In this document: positions 44,220 through 53,435 of the stretch, in pieces
Layout: every line of letters begins with the position of its first letter
How positions within the stretch are numbered: the stretch's first letter is position 1
Assembly: GCF_043642205.1 (NCBI RefSeq)
Contig: NZ_JBHZSG010000005.1
Span: forward strand, 1-64,000
Reading direction: 5' to 3'
Source: Thalassotalea_A litorea
GTDB taxonomy: Bacteria; Pseudomonadota; Gammaproteobacteria; Enterobacterales; Alteromonadaceae
DNA: 64,000 nucleotides
The notes under the pieces: generated by a model
Told to the model about the DNA's origin: nothing
The model's database searches: none
Seen by the model: only the letters and a program-made list of their open reading frames with translations
Program-made: the position numbers and the translations under genes

Positions 44220-44231
44220 ATTGTCGACAAT
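44220..44231. promoter_or_regulatory. GntR operator 3 of the prp cluster
   Basis: Third exact copy of ATTGTCGACAAT, just downstream of the predicted start site and ending one base before the GGAG ribosome site of the GntR gene. Occupancy would block both initiation and translation start, implying autorepression. Confidence 0.85.
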
Positions 44232-44241
44232 TGGAGTGATT

Positions 44242-44949
44242 TTGACACAGGAATTCATTCAGTCTGTGGTAAATAACCCTACCTCTACGCAAGCTGTAAC
44301 CACAGCTGACAAAGTCTTTGAACAAATCCAACATGCTATTGTTGAAGGTTATATTTCCGCCGGTAGTAAAATCAGTGAGCCAGAACTGGCCAGACAATAT
44401 CAGGTTTCTCGTTCAACCTTGAGAGAGGCTCTGAATCGCCTTGAAAAATGCCATTTGATACATCGTAAAGCCAATGTAGGTAGTCGGGTTGTTGAATGCA
44501 CGGTTCAGGGATTACTTGAAATTTACCAGGTTCGGGAAGCATTGGAAGGGATGGCGTGTCGCCTTGCAGCATCGAGTATGACGGATCAGGAAATTGCCGA
44601 CCTTCAGGACGTATTAACCACCCATGGCAACAGTCAGTCCGTTCAACAAGGTGTGTCTTATTATCAGGAAGAAGGGGACTTAGATTTTCACTACCGGGTG
44701 ATTCAGGGATCTCACAATCAACACTTAATTAATATTTTATGTGGCGAACTTTACCATTTGGTACGCATGTATCGCTGCCAGTTTGGCATGAATTCACCAA
44801 GAGCCAGTCGCGCTTTTACCGAACATCAGGCTATTTTAACGGCCATCGCCGATAGAGATGGAGAGCTGGCGGAAATGTTGATGCGACGTCATATTGGCGC
44901 ATCAAGAAAAAACATCGAAAACAAATTACAGCAAGAAGGAAAATTATAA
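44242..44949 (+). CDS. GntR-family (FCD subfamily) regulator of the methylcitrate cluster
   Basis: About 235 aa. The N-terminal winged helix (VFEQIQHAIVEGYISAGSKISE, split here at 22 residues apart, then LARQYQVSRSTLREAL) is followed by an all-helical FCD ligand domain (YQVREALEGMACRLAA, DLDFHYRVIQGSHN, EHQAILTAIADRD). No ATG opens the frame; TTG 44242 has GGAG 5 nt upstream and is the best start. It is first gene of the cluster and its stop shares a base with the prpB start. It is probably an autoregulated repressor responding to a methylcitrate-cycle metabolite, by analogy with Shewanella GntR-type propionate regulators, unlike the sigma54 activator PrpR of E. coli. Confidence 0.9.
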   Translation: MTQEFIQSVVNNPTSTQAVTTADKVFEQIQHAIVEGYISAGSKISEPELARQYQVSRSTLREALNRLEKCHLIHRKANVGSRVVECTVQGLLEIYQVREALEGMACRLAASSMTDQEIADLQDVLTTHGNSQSVQQGVSYYQEEGDLDFHYRVIQGSHNQHLINILCGELYHLVRMYRCQFGMNSPRASRAFTEHQAILTAIADRDGELAEMLMRRHIGASRKNIENKLQQEGKL

Positions 44950-45839
44950 TGTCACAGCAACTTTCGCCTGGTGCGAAATTCAGACAAGCTTTGCAGACAA
45001 ACAAACCGTTACAAATCGTCGGTACGATTAATGCCTATTGCGCGATGATGGCGCAACAATTAGGACATCAGGCGATTTATCTGTCAGGTGGTGGTGTTGC
45101 CAATGCTTCCTATGGTTTACCAGATTTGGGCATGACTTCCTTAAATGATGTGGTGGCTGACGTGCAGCGCATTACCAGCGCATCTGATCTACCCTTAATG
45201 GTTGATATTGATACGGGGTGGGGCGGCGCATTTAATATCGCCAAAACCATTCGCGATATGGAAAAGGCTGGCGCCGCCGCGGTACATCTGGAAGATCAGG
45301 TCGCTCAAAAGCGCTGTGGCCATCGTCCTAATAAAGAAATTGTTTCTACCGCAGAAATGGTCGATCGAATCAAAGCGGCGGTTGATGCGCGCACCGATAG
45401 TGACTTTTTCATTATGGCCCGTACCGACGCCTTTGCACAGGAAGGACTTGATGCTGCGATTGAGCGAGCCAAAGCCTATGTTGCAGCTGGCGCCGATGGT
45501 ATTTTTGCCGAAGCGGTGCAAACCGAAGCGCACTACCGGGCATTTTCAGCGGCTCTGGATGTCCCTATCTTAGCGAATATCACTGAGTTCGGTAAAACCG
45601 AGCTTTGGAATAAAGAGCAACTGGGCGAATGGGGCTGCGCTATGGTGCTGTATCCACTGTCAGCATTTCGAGCCATGAATAAGGCCGCTGAATTGGTATA
45701 TAAAACGATTTTGACAGATGGTGATCAAAAGGCCGTTGTCGATACCATGCAAACGCGCATGGATCTCTACGATTACCTTGGTTATCACGACTATGAACAG
45801 AAATTGGATTCACTTTTTGCTGAAGGCAAAAACAAATAA
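44949..45839 (+). CDS. prpB: 2-methylisocitrate lyase PrpB
   Basis: Cleaves 2-methylisocitrate to pyruvate and succinate. 296 aa. Isocitrate-lyase-superfamily barrel with the signature KRCGHRPNK in place of the KKCGH of isocitrate lyase, and LSGGGVANASYGLPD, VDIDTGWGG and MARTDAFAQEG. It overlaps the regulator stop by one base. It is followed by a 106-bp gap with an AAACAAATAA repeat and then prpC. Confidence 0.96.
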   Translation: MSQQLSPGAKFRQALQTNKPLQIVGTINAYCAMMAQQLGHQAIYLSGGGVANASYGLPDLGMTSLNDVVADVQRITSASDLPLMVDIDTGWGGAFNIAKTIRDMEKAGAAAVHLEDQVAQKRCGHRPNKEIVSTAEMVDRIKAAVDARTDSDFFIMARTDAFAQEGLDAAIERAKAYVAAGADGIFAEAVQTEAHYRAFSAALDVPILANITEFGKTELWNKEQLGEWGCAMVLYPLSAFRAMNKAAELVYKTILTDGDQKAVVDTMQTRMDLYDYLGYHDYEQKLDSLFAEGKNK

Positions 45840-45945
45840 AAACAAATAAATATAAACAAAAATCCAATTCATGGTTAATCGCCCGGTGTGAAAAACGCCG
45901 GTAACAAAAGTTAATAACAATAAGATGCACTAACAGGAATAAATT

Positions 45946-47070
45946 ATGGTCGACAAGAAATTAGGTGGCGCAGGTTTGCGCGGACAAAGTGCTGGTGAAA
46001 CGAAACTTTGTACGGTAGGTAAATCGGGCACAGGTTTAACTTACTGCGGTTACGACGTTTCCGATTTGGCGGATAATGCAACGTTTGAAGAAGTTGCATA
46101 TCTTCTGTTCAACGGTGAATTACCAAATGAAACTCAACTTCAGGCATATAAATCTGAATTAAACGCGATGCGAGATCTGCCGCAGGCGTTGAAAGAAGTG
46201 TTGCAGCGTATTCCTCAGGATGCTCATCCAATGGATGTAATGCGAACCGGTTGTTCATTTCTCGGTAATCTAGAGCCAGAAACTGACTTTTCCCAACAAA
46301 ATCGAGCCGCGAATCGGCTACTGGCCGCATTCCCGGCGATCATGACCTATTGGTATCGCTATTCTCATCAAGGCGTGGAAATCGATTGTGTAACCGACGA
46401 AGACTCCATAGGTGGCCATTTTCTTAAGCTATTAACGGGCAAAACGCCGTCAAAATTGCATCGTCGTGTTATCGATGTGTCTCTGATCCTGTACGCAGAG
46501 CATGAATTTAATGCATCTACCTTTACCGCTCGAGTCTGTGCGTCGACGCTATCGGATATGTTTTCCTGTGTCACGGGTGCCATCGGTTCCTTGCGTGGTC
46601 CGCTGCACGGCGGTGCCAACGAAGCTGCCATGGATATGATCCAAACGTTTAAATCGCCTGAAGATGCAAAGCAACAGATGGCTGGCATGCTGGAGCGCAA
46701 AGAAAAAATTATGGGCTTTGGGCACGCCGTATACCGTACCGTTGATCCCCGTAATGTCATTATCAAACGCTGGTCAGAAAAACTGGCACAGGAATTTGGC
46801 GACAGTAGCCTTTACGATATTTCGGTCGCTTGTGAAGAATATATGTGGGATACCAAAAAGCTGTTTTGTAATGCAGATTTTTTCCATGCATCGGCCTATC
46901 ACTTTATGGGCATTCCAACCAAATTATTCACTCCTATTTTTGTCTGTTCACGCTTAACCGGCTGGGCTGCACATGTTATGGAACAAAGAGATAACAATCG
47001 TATTATCCGACCAAGTGCCGATTATACGGGACCTGAACCACGCACGGTTACGCCAATTTCTGAGCGATAA
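45946..47070 (+). CDS. prpC: 2-methylcitrate synthase PrpC
   Basis: Condenses propionyl-CoA with oxaloacetate. 374 aa, the size of PrpC (citrate synthase GltA is about 430). N-terminal GGAGLRGQSAGETKLCTV, then the catalytic histidines in RGPLHGGANEAAM and GFGHAVYRTVDPR, and the Asp near FCNADFFHASAYH. GltA-specific N-terminal beta domain is absent. SD CAGGAA is 8 nt before the ATG. Confidence 0.95.
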   Translation: MVDKKLGGAGLRGQSAGETKLCTVGKSGTGLTYCGYDVSDLADNATFEEVAYLLFNGELPNETQLQAYKSELNAMRDLPQALKEVLQRIPQDAHPMDVMRTGCSFLGNLEPETDFSQQNRAANRLLAAFPAIMTYWYRYSHQGVEIDCVTDEDSIGGHFLKLLTGKTPSKLHRRVIDVSLILYAEHEFNASTFTARVCASTLSDMFSCVTGAIGSLRGPLHGGANEAAMDMIQTFKSPEDAKQQMAGMLERKEKIMGFGHAVYRTVDPRNVIIKRWSEKLAQEFGDSSLYDISVACEEYMWDTKKLFCNADFFHASAYHFMGIPTKLFTPIFVCSRLTGWAAHVMEQRDNNRIIRPSADYTGPEPRTVTPISER

Positions 47071-47179
47071 GGTTTGTCATTTGTGCTGGACAAAACCTGC
47101 GCAGTTAAACAAGCAAACGAGCAATACCCGGGGAGTGCGTTGAGCCTCCCGTCATTTCCAATTTCTTGTGGATATTGAT

Positions 47180-49783
47180 ATGAATTACCAATTCCGAAAA
47201 CCCTTAGCTAACGCCAATATTGATTATTTTGACACTAAACAAGCCGTTGAAACCCTAAAACCTGGCAGTTACGCTACCTTACCCTATACCTCAAAAGTGC
47301 TGGCGGAACAGTTGGTACGAAAATGCGATCCAAACTTGCTAGATGACTGCTTGCTGCAAATCATCGAACGCAAACGCGATTTGGACTTCCCCTGGTACCC
47401 AGCGCGTGTTGTATGTCACGATATTCTGGGACAAACGGCGTTGGTTGATCTTGCCGGGCTTCGTGATGCAATTGCTTTAAAAGGCGGCGATCCGGCAAAA
47501 GTAAACCCGGTTGTGCCGACGCAATTGATTGTTGATCATTCTTTGGCCGTGGAGGCTCCAGGCTTTGACCCACAAGCCTTTGATAAAAACCGGGCAATCG
47601 AAGACCGACGTAACGAAGACAGATTTCACTTTATTGAGTGGACCAAAACCGCATTTGAAAATGTCGATGTGATCCCTGCAGGCAACGGCATTATGCATCA
47701 GATCAACCTGGAAAAAATGTCACCGGTTATTCAGGCCCGGGATGGCGTCGCATTCCCTGACACCTGTGTTGGTACAGATTCCCATACACCGCACGTTGAT
47801 GCCTTAGGGGTGATTGCCATTGGGGTTGGTGGTCTTGAAGCTGAAACGGTGATGTTGGGTCGTCCATCAATGATGCGTTTGCCGGACATCGTTGGGATTA
47901 AACTCACCGGTAAGCGTCAACCGGGCATCACTGCGACCGATATCGTTCTGGCGATAACCGAGTTTTTACGCAAAGAACGTGTCGTTTCAAGCTATCTTGA
48001 ATTTTTCGGGGAAGGTGCTCGTGATCTCACCATCGGTGACCGGGCAACGATTTCCAATATGACCCCGGAATTTGGTGCGTCAGCGGGTATGTTTTATATT
48101 GACGAACAAACCATCGATTATCTTAAGCTGACTGGTCGTGAGCCAGAACAGGTTGCTCTGGTTGAAAATTACGCCAGAACGACAGGTCTGTGGGCTGACG
48201 ATATGACAGGCGCGCAATACGAGCGGGTATTAGAGTTCGATTTGTCCGCGGTGGTTCGTAATATGGCGGGTCCTTCCAACCCTCATCGCCGGTTACCAAC
48301 GTCGGCCTTGGCTGAGCGTGAAATAGCGGGTAACTATCAAGAGCCAGATCTGCAAAACTGGCAGGGTAATATGCCAGATGGAGCTTGTATCATTGCCGCC
48401 ATCACCAGTTGTACCAACACCTCAAACCCACGTAATGTCATCGCTGCGGCTTTAGTGGCCAAACGAGCCAATGAGCTCGGGCTGGTGCGCAAGCCCTGGG
48501 TGAAAACATCGTTTGCACCCGGCTCAAAAGTCATCAAATTGTACTTGGAAGAGGCTGGTTTATTAACCGAGTTGGAAACCTTGGGTTTTGGTATCGTTGG
48601 CTATGCTTGTACCACCTGTAATGGTATGTCCGGGGCGCTGGATCCGAAAATTCAGCAGGAAATTATCGACAGAGATCTCTATTCCACCGCAGTGTTATCC
48701 GGAAATCGAAATTTTGATGGTCGTATTCACCCATACGCTAAGCAAGCTTTTCTGGCATCACCACCATTAGTTGTCGCTTATGCGATTGCCGGAACCATGC
48801 GTTTTGACATTGAACAGGACGTGTTAGGAAAAGATGCTCAGGGTAATGACATTCGTTTAATGGATCTTTGGCCCGATGATGAAGAAATCGATGCGATTGT
48901 TTCACGTTCGGTAAAACCGGAGCAATTTAAAAACGTTTATCAACCGATGTTTGCAATTCGCAATGTCGACAATGCTGAAAGCCCATTGTATGACTGGCGC
49001 GAGAAGAGTACGTATATTCGTCGCCCTCCTTATTGGCAAGGCGCTCTGGCCGGTGAGAGAACGATGCGAGGAATGCGTCCATTAGCGGTGCTGGGCGATA
49101 ATATTACCACTGATCATTTGTCACCATCGAATGCCATTTTGGCATCATCGGCAGCCGGTGAATACTTAGCGAAAATGGGACTTCCTGAAGAAGACTTTAA
49201 TTCTTATGCCACCCATCGCGGCGATCATTTAACGGCGCAGCGTGCTACCTTTGCCAACCCCAAACTCTTAAATGAAATGGTTCGTGATGACAATGGCGGG
49301 ATCATCCAGGGTTCCTTGGCGCGTATCGAACCCGAAGGTCAGCAATCGAGAATGTGGGAAGCCATCGAGACTTACATGAGTCGTGAACAGCCTCTGATCA
49401 TTATCGCTGGCGCGGATTATGGGCAAGGGTCGTCCCGAGACTGGGCTGCAAAAGGGGTTCGTCTTGCAGGCGTAGAAGTCATCGTGGCCGAAGGATTTGA
49501 GCGAATTCACCGCACGAACTTAGTGGGGATGGGGGTATTGCCGCTTGAATTTACCAACAAGGATACTCGCAATACATACGGCATTGATGGCAGTGAAACC
49601 TACGATGTCGAGGGGTGCCCGGCACCAGGTGCACCGATGAAAGTCGTGATGACCCGTAAAAATGGTGAACGGCTAGAAATACCCGTTAAATGTCGTCTTG
49701 ATACCGCCGAAGAAGTGTCCGTATACAGCGCCGGTGGTGTGCTACAAAAGTTTGCTCAGGATTTTTTAAGTTTAAACACTTAA
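47180..49783 (+). CDS. acnD: Fe-S 2-methylcitrate dehydratase AcnD
   Basis: Dehydrates 2-methylcitrate to 2-methyl-trans-aconitate, the AcnD/PrpF route that replaces PrpD. About 867 aa from ATG 47180, opening MNYQFRKPLANANIDYFDT, typical of AcnD; a GTG 12 nt upstream is possible. The 4Fe-4S ligands are in AAITSCTNTSNPRN and GYACTTCNGMSG. The swivelling domain has GDNITTDHLSPSN and ADYGQGSSRDWAAKG. Reactivity in the pathway needs PrpF, encoded next. Confidence 0.95.
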   Translation: MNYQFRKPLANANIDYFDTKQAVETLKPGSYATLPYTSKVLAEQLVRKCDPNLLDDCLLQIIERKRDLDFPWYPARVVCHDILGQTALVDLAGLRDAIALKGGDPAKVNPVVPTQLIVDHSLAVEAPGFDPQAFDKNRAIEDRRNEDRFHFIEWTKTAFENVDVIPAGNGIMHQINLEKMSPVIQARDGVAFPDTCVGTDSHTPHVDALGVIAIGVGGLEAETVMLGRPSMMRLPDIVGIKLTGKRQPGITATDIVLAITEFLRKERVVSSYLEFFGEGARDLTIGDRATISNMTPEFGASAGMFYIDEQTIDYLKLTGREPEQVALVENYARTTGLWADDMTGAQYERVLEFDLSAVVRNMAGPSNPHRRLPTSALAEREIAGNYQEPDLQNWQGNMPDGACIIAAITSCTNTSNPRNVIAAALVAKRANELGLVRKPWVKTSFAPGSKVIKLYLEEAGLLTELETLGFGIVGYACTTCNGMSGALDPKIQQEIIDRDLYSTAVLSGNRNFDGRIHPYAKQAFLASPPLVVAYAIAGTMRFDIEQDVLGKDAQGNDIRLMDLWPDDEEIDAIVSRSVKPEQFKNVYQPMFAIRNVDNAESPLYDWREKSTYIRRPPYWQGALAGERTMRGMRPLAVLGDNITTDHLSPSNAILASSAAGEYLAKMGLPEEDFNSYATHRGDHLTAQRATFANPKLLNEMVRDDNGGIIQGSLARIEPEGQQSRMWEAIETYMSREQPLIIIAGADYGQGSSRDWAAKGVRLAGVEVIVAEGFERIHRTNLVGMGVLPLEFTNKDTRNTYGIDGSETYDVEGCPAPGAPMKVVMTRKNGERLEIPVKCRLDTAEEVSVYSAGGVLQKFAQDFLSLNT

Positions 49784-49842
49784 TTGTCAACCCGAACTAG
49801 CAACGCAAGTGTGACTAAAAAAATAAACAGGAGATATCGAAG

Positions 49843-51033
49843 ATGCATCTTCCGCAAATTAAAATTCCAGCGACTTATATGCGCGGCGGTACCAGTAAAG
49901 GGGTATTTTTCAACCTGAAAGACTTACCAGCAGCGGCACAACAACCTGGAGCCGTAAGGGATGCCATATTATTACGGGTTATTGGAAGTCCTGACCCTTA
50001 TCAAAAGCATACCGATGGTATGGGCGGCGCCACATCCAGTACAAGTAAAACCGTCATTTTGTCACCGAGTGACAAAGTCGACCATGATGTAGATTATCTG
50101 TTTGGTCAGGTGGCAATTGATAAGCCGTTTGTGGACTGGAGCGGGAACTGTGGCAATTTAACCGCCGCGGTTGGCGCGTTTGCGATAGAGCAGGGTATGC
50201 TCGATGCCGAGCGCATCCCAGAAAATGGCGTGGTAGAAGTTCGTATCTGGCAGGTAAATATTGGTAAAACCATTATTGCCCATGTGCCGGTGAGCAATTA
50301 TCAGGTTCAGGAAACTGGCGATTTTGAGCTCGATGGGGTGACGTTTCCTGCTGCTGAAGTGGTTATCGACTTTCTTGATCCAGCAGATAAAGACGGGTCA
50401 TTATTCCCAACTAACAATGTCAGCGATACATTTGCGGTTCCGGATATCGGACGTTTCGATGCAACCTTCATCAATGCCGGTATTCCAACTATTTTTATTC
50501 CTGCTAACCAACTTGGTTTTACGGGGGCTGAACTTCAGGAGGACATTAATAACAATGACGCGCTGTTGGCGCGTCTGGAAACCATTAGAGCCTGGGGCGC
50601 GATGAAAATGGGGTTGATTTCGTCAATAGATGAAGCCAAAGGGCGACAGCATACGCCAAAGCTGGCGTTTGTATCTCCTGCTTCTACGTACATCGCGTCG
50701 AGTGGTAAAACGATTAGCGATACGTCGGTTGATATCTTGGTCCGGGCCATGTCTATGGGTAAACTGCACCACGCCATGATGGGAACGGCGGCGGTGGCGA
50801 TTGGCGCGGCGGCGGCAATACCTGGTACGGTTGTGGCCCAAACTCTGGCAAAAGAAAGTGCGAAATCCGTTGTTTTTGGCCATCCATCAGGAACCCTGAA
50901 AGTCGGTGCAAAAACGTCCCTGGATGATAACCAATGGCAAGTGACATCGGTGTCCATGAGTCGCAGTGCGCGAGTATTGATGGAAGGGCAAGTGCGCATC
51001 CCGGGTCAGGTGCTGGATACGTGTATTGACTGA
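49843..51033 (+). CDS. prpF: 2-methylaconitate cis-trans isomerase PrpF
   Basis: Converts the trans product of AcnD to 2-methyl-cis-aconitate. 396 aa. N-terminal IPATYMRGGTSKGVFF, then DGMGGATSSTSKT and SGNCGNLTAAVGAF, the active-site motifs of this DapF-fold family; a C-terminal GKLHHAMMGTAAVAIGAAAA. SD AGGAG 10 nt before the ATG. It ends the cluster; no prpE or prpD is present, so propionyl-CoA must come from elsewhere. Confidence 0.95.
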   Translation: MHLPQIKIPATYMRGGTSKGVFFNLKDLPAAAQQPGAVRDAILLRVIGSPDPYQKHTDGMGGATSSTSKTVILSPSDKVDHDVDYLFGQVAIDKPFVDWSGNCGNLTAAVGAFAIEQGMLDAERIPENGVVEVRIWQVNIGKTIIAHVPVSNYQVQETGDFELDGVTFPAAEVVIDFLDPADKDGSLFPTNNVSDTFAVPDIGRFDATFINAGIPTIFIPANQLGFTGAELQEDINNNDALLARLETIRAWGAMKMGLISSIDEAKGRQHTPKLAFVSPASTYIASSGKTISDTSVDILVRAMSMGKLHHAMMGTAAVAIGAAAAIPGTVVAQTLAKESAKSVVFGHPSGTLKVGAKTSLDDNQWQVTSVSMSRSARVLMEGQVRIPGQVLDTCID

Positions 51034-51175
51034 TTTTCTTTTGGATAAAAAATTAGGGGCGGGGTAATACCTGCCTTTTCACTATATAACGCAATGATTT
51101 TTTTATGATTACCTTGTCTAAGGGGGGAAAGATCAGCTAGATTGAAAGTATACAGTAATAAAAATTCAACTGAGT

Positions 51176-51769
51176 ATGAAAGCAATTCTTTGCAGCGTTT
51201 TAGTGCTGCTTTCACTATCGGCTACAGCCGCAAAATTAACGATTCCTGACACCCTTGAAGTGCTTGTTGTCGATGGCGAACAACAAAGCCAGTCATTTTT
51301 TACAAAAGCCACAAACCTGGAATTGGAACCTGGCCAGCATGTTGTCGAGATTCAGTACCGGGAAATGTTTGAACATGACACCGAGGATCACCATGAAACG
51401 GTGCGCTCTGAACCATTTATATTGATGTTCAACGTGCAAGCGGACGACGTGTTGCGATTGGCGCATCAACAACAGTTAGACATAGAGCAAGCAAGGCGAT
51501 TTGCCAAATCACCTAAGGTACAGCTGAACAATGAAAACGGACAGGCTCTGGTGGTACAGCAGCTATCGCAAAAACGATATCAGCAAGATCTTCAGTCGAT
51601 GCAACAACAACGACGCCAACAGGTGGTTAAAAAAAGTTTAAGTGAAGACCCAGGCGAATTTAGGCACCAGGGCCCTGATACGGTAGAAATGCTAGAGTAT
51701 TGGTGGGAGTTGGCCACGGATGCCGAGCGTCAGGAGTTTATCCGGTACCTGCAGGAGGAGCAAAAATGA
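51176..51769 (+). CDS. DUF2057 (UPF0319, YccT-like) secreted protein
   Basis: 197 aa. Signal peptide AILCSVLVLLSLSATAAK with cleavage near residue 19, then the DUF2057 pattern LTIPDTLEVLVVDGE and LEPGQHVVEIQYREMFE. The second half is Gln-rich and helical. The family is periplasmic and of unknown biochemical role. Its last 4 nt overlap the next gene (ATGA). No promoter is assigned. Confidence 0.87.
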   Translation: MKAILCSVLVLLSLSATAAKLTIPDTLEVLVVDGEQQSQSFFTKATNLELEPGQHVVEIQYREMFEHDTEDHHETVRSEPFILMFNVQADDVLRLAHQQQLDIEQARRFAKSPKVQLNNENGQALVVQQLSQKRYQQDLQSMQQQRRQQVVKKSLSEDPGEFRHQGPDTVEMLEYWWELATDAERQEFIRYLQEEQK

Positions 51770-52491
51770 AACGAATTCTGATTATGGGAATGTTTATGGC
51801 CTTGTTCGCATCCCTTGGACATGCTCAGCCAGATAAACGTACTCTCCCGGGAGGCATCGATGTTATTGGAAAAGGACAGGTTATCGTAAAACCTGATACG
51901 TTTATTTTCACCATTACCATCAGTGAACGCTCGGAAACGGCGAACCAAGCCAAGCAGGTTGTCGACAAAAAATCCGATGAGCTATTGTCTCTGGCCGATA
52001 AACTGTATATCGCAGACAAAGATATCGAATCGTCACAATTACGTATACGGCCAATTTTTGCCACTGATCAGACCCGTGCGGCGGCTGTGTCTGACAAACC
52101 GGGGGCAAGCCCGCAGCAAAAACCGGCATTAATTGAAGTGTCCCGCAATATTACATTCACCCTGTTAAACTTTAATCATTATGACCAATTACTGGAAAAG
52201 GGTATCCAAATCGGCGTTTCCAGTGTTTCCCGGTTACGATACGAAGTGAGCCGTGCTGACTTTTTCTATCAACAGGCACTAGAGGCCGCAATTGATGATG
52301 GCAAAATGAAGGCTCAGCGGATGGCCAAACAAGCGAATATTTCTTTGGGCGGTGTTATCTATCTTAAGGAATCGGAAAATTTTGCACCAAGGCGGGTATA
52401 CGGTATGACAGCTGACGCGCCAAACTATCAGTCGGTACCGGCAGAGCAACAAATTTCGGCTCAAGTTCAGCTGATATTTGAGATAAACTAG
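51766..52491 (+). CDS. SIMPL-domain (DUF541, YggE-like) periplasmic protein
   Basis: 241 aa from ATG 51766, which overlaps the DUF2057 stop and has a very strong SD (GGAGGAG). A signal peptide (ILIMGMFMALFASLGHA) precedes one SIMPL domain (IDVIGKGQVIVKPDTFIFT, ISERSETANQAK). YggE-type proteins limit oxidative stress in E. coli, but the mechanism is unknown. The open frame upstream of the ATG belongs to another reading frame of the previous gene. Confidence 0.9.
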   Translation: MKRILIMGMFMALFASLGHAQPDKRTLPGGIDVIGKGQVIVKPDTFIFTITISERSETANQAKQVVDKKSDELLSLADKLYIADKDIESSQLRIRPIFATDQTRAAAVSDKPGASPQQKPALIEVSRNITFTLLNFNHYDQLLEKGIQIGVSSVSRLRYEVSRADFFYQQALEAAIDDGKMKAQRMAKQANISLGGVIYLKESENFAPRRVYGMTADAPNYQSVPAEQQISAQVQLIFEIN

Positions 52492-52670
52492 GCTTTATTC
52501 GATAATTTTAAACTAATGCTTTAACTTGTTAGTGTTACAAGGTATGTTATGCGCTTTTCTTGGGGGCTGTTTAGCGGTCAATGTCGGTTTTTAATAAAAC
52601 GACGGAAATTCGAACTTGGCAAGCAAAACAGACCCTGATTATGCAAGCAACATAGCGACCCTTAGCAATT

Positions 52671-53132
52671 ATGGATAAACGCGAATTTTATCAAACTCTG
52701 GCCCAACAAGTCGATGCAATCACTGCCGGAGAATCTGACTTAATTGCCAATATGGCAAATATCAGCGCCATTCTTTTTAATGCTCTGGATGATGTAAACT
52801 GGGTAGGTTTCTATCGGTTACATAATGATGAGCTGATACTTGGCCCGTTTCAGGGGCAGGTAGCCTGCATTCGTATCCCTGTTGGCAAGGGCGTTTGTGG
52901 TACCGCAGTGAGTGAGCGAGAAATACAGGTTGTTGATGATGTTCATCAATTTAGTGGCCATATCGCCTGTGATGCCGCCAGTAATTCGGAGATCGTGGTA
53001 CCCGTTTATGTCGATAACCAGTGTATCGCTGTATTGGATATTGATAGCACCGCATTTGCGAAATTTGACCAACAGGATGCCCAAGGTTTGCAACACATCG
53101 TCAATATCCTGCAAGAGCGTTGTCACTCATGA
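52671..53132 (+). CDS. msrC: Free methionine-(R)-sulfoxide reductase MsrC
   Basis: Reduces free methionine-R-sulfoxide. 153 aa, a single GAF domain. Three cysteines at 66, 76 and 100 (QGQVACIRIP, VGKGVCGTAV, HIACDAASNSEIVVPV) have the 10- and 24-residue spacing of C84, C94 and C118 of the E. coli enzyme. The last base pairs overlap the next gene. SIMPL, msrC, proQ and prc being neighbours is consistent with oxidative and envelope maintenance, though that is inference. Confidence 0.93.
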   Translation: MDKREFYQTLAQQVDAITAGESDLIANMANISAILFNALDDVNWVGFYRLHNDELILGPFQGQVACIRIPVGKGVCGTAVSEREIQVVDDVHQFSGHIACDAASNSEIVVPVYVDNQCIAVLDIDSTAFAKFDQQDAQGLQHIVNILQERCHS

Positions 53133-53419
53133 AAGAGTTAGTCGTAATTCACGACTTTCTGGTATCCGAGGAAGTTGTAGGCGATTGGGACGGTGAAGAA
53201 GAAGTTGCCGCCGAAAAGTTAAACCTTATTTATCACACCATTTATCAAATGGCAGAAGAGGATATTGATCCTCAACAATTAACATTCTTGCTAGAGTTAG
53301 TCTGGGACACCTGGATTGGGCAAGAGCATCTGGCTGAAGTTGAAGAAGATGAAATCATCGACTGGTGTCATCACCTGTTGACGAATCGCGATCAATATTT
53401 GCAGTCTCAGCACAATTAA
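53129..53419 (+). CDS. Small acidic conserved-looking protein between msrC and proQ
   Basis: 96 aa from ATG 53129, overlapping the msrC stop (ATGA). Very acidic (EEVVGDWDGEEEVAAEK, EVEEDEIIDW), with a predicted all-helical fold and no cysteine-based motif or membrane segment. I do not recognise the family. The overlap with msrC and the 16-nt gap to proQ suggest cotranscription, so a role linked to either is possible but unsupported. Confidence 0.7.
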   Translation: MKELVVIHDFLVSEEVVGDWDGEEEVAAEKLNLIYHTIYQMAEEDIDPQQLTFLLELVWDTWIGQEHLAEVEEDEIIDWCHHLLTNRDQYLQSQHN

Positions 53420-53435
53420 TTTACGAAGTAATATT

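Noticed and set aside
51034..51175. Terminator between prpF and the DUF2057 gene
   Set aside because: A weak GGC-GGGT / ACC-GCC stem near 51060 is interrupted by a mismatch and has only a short T run; too weak to call.
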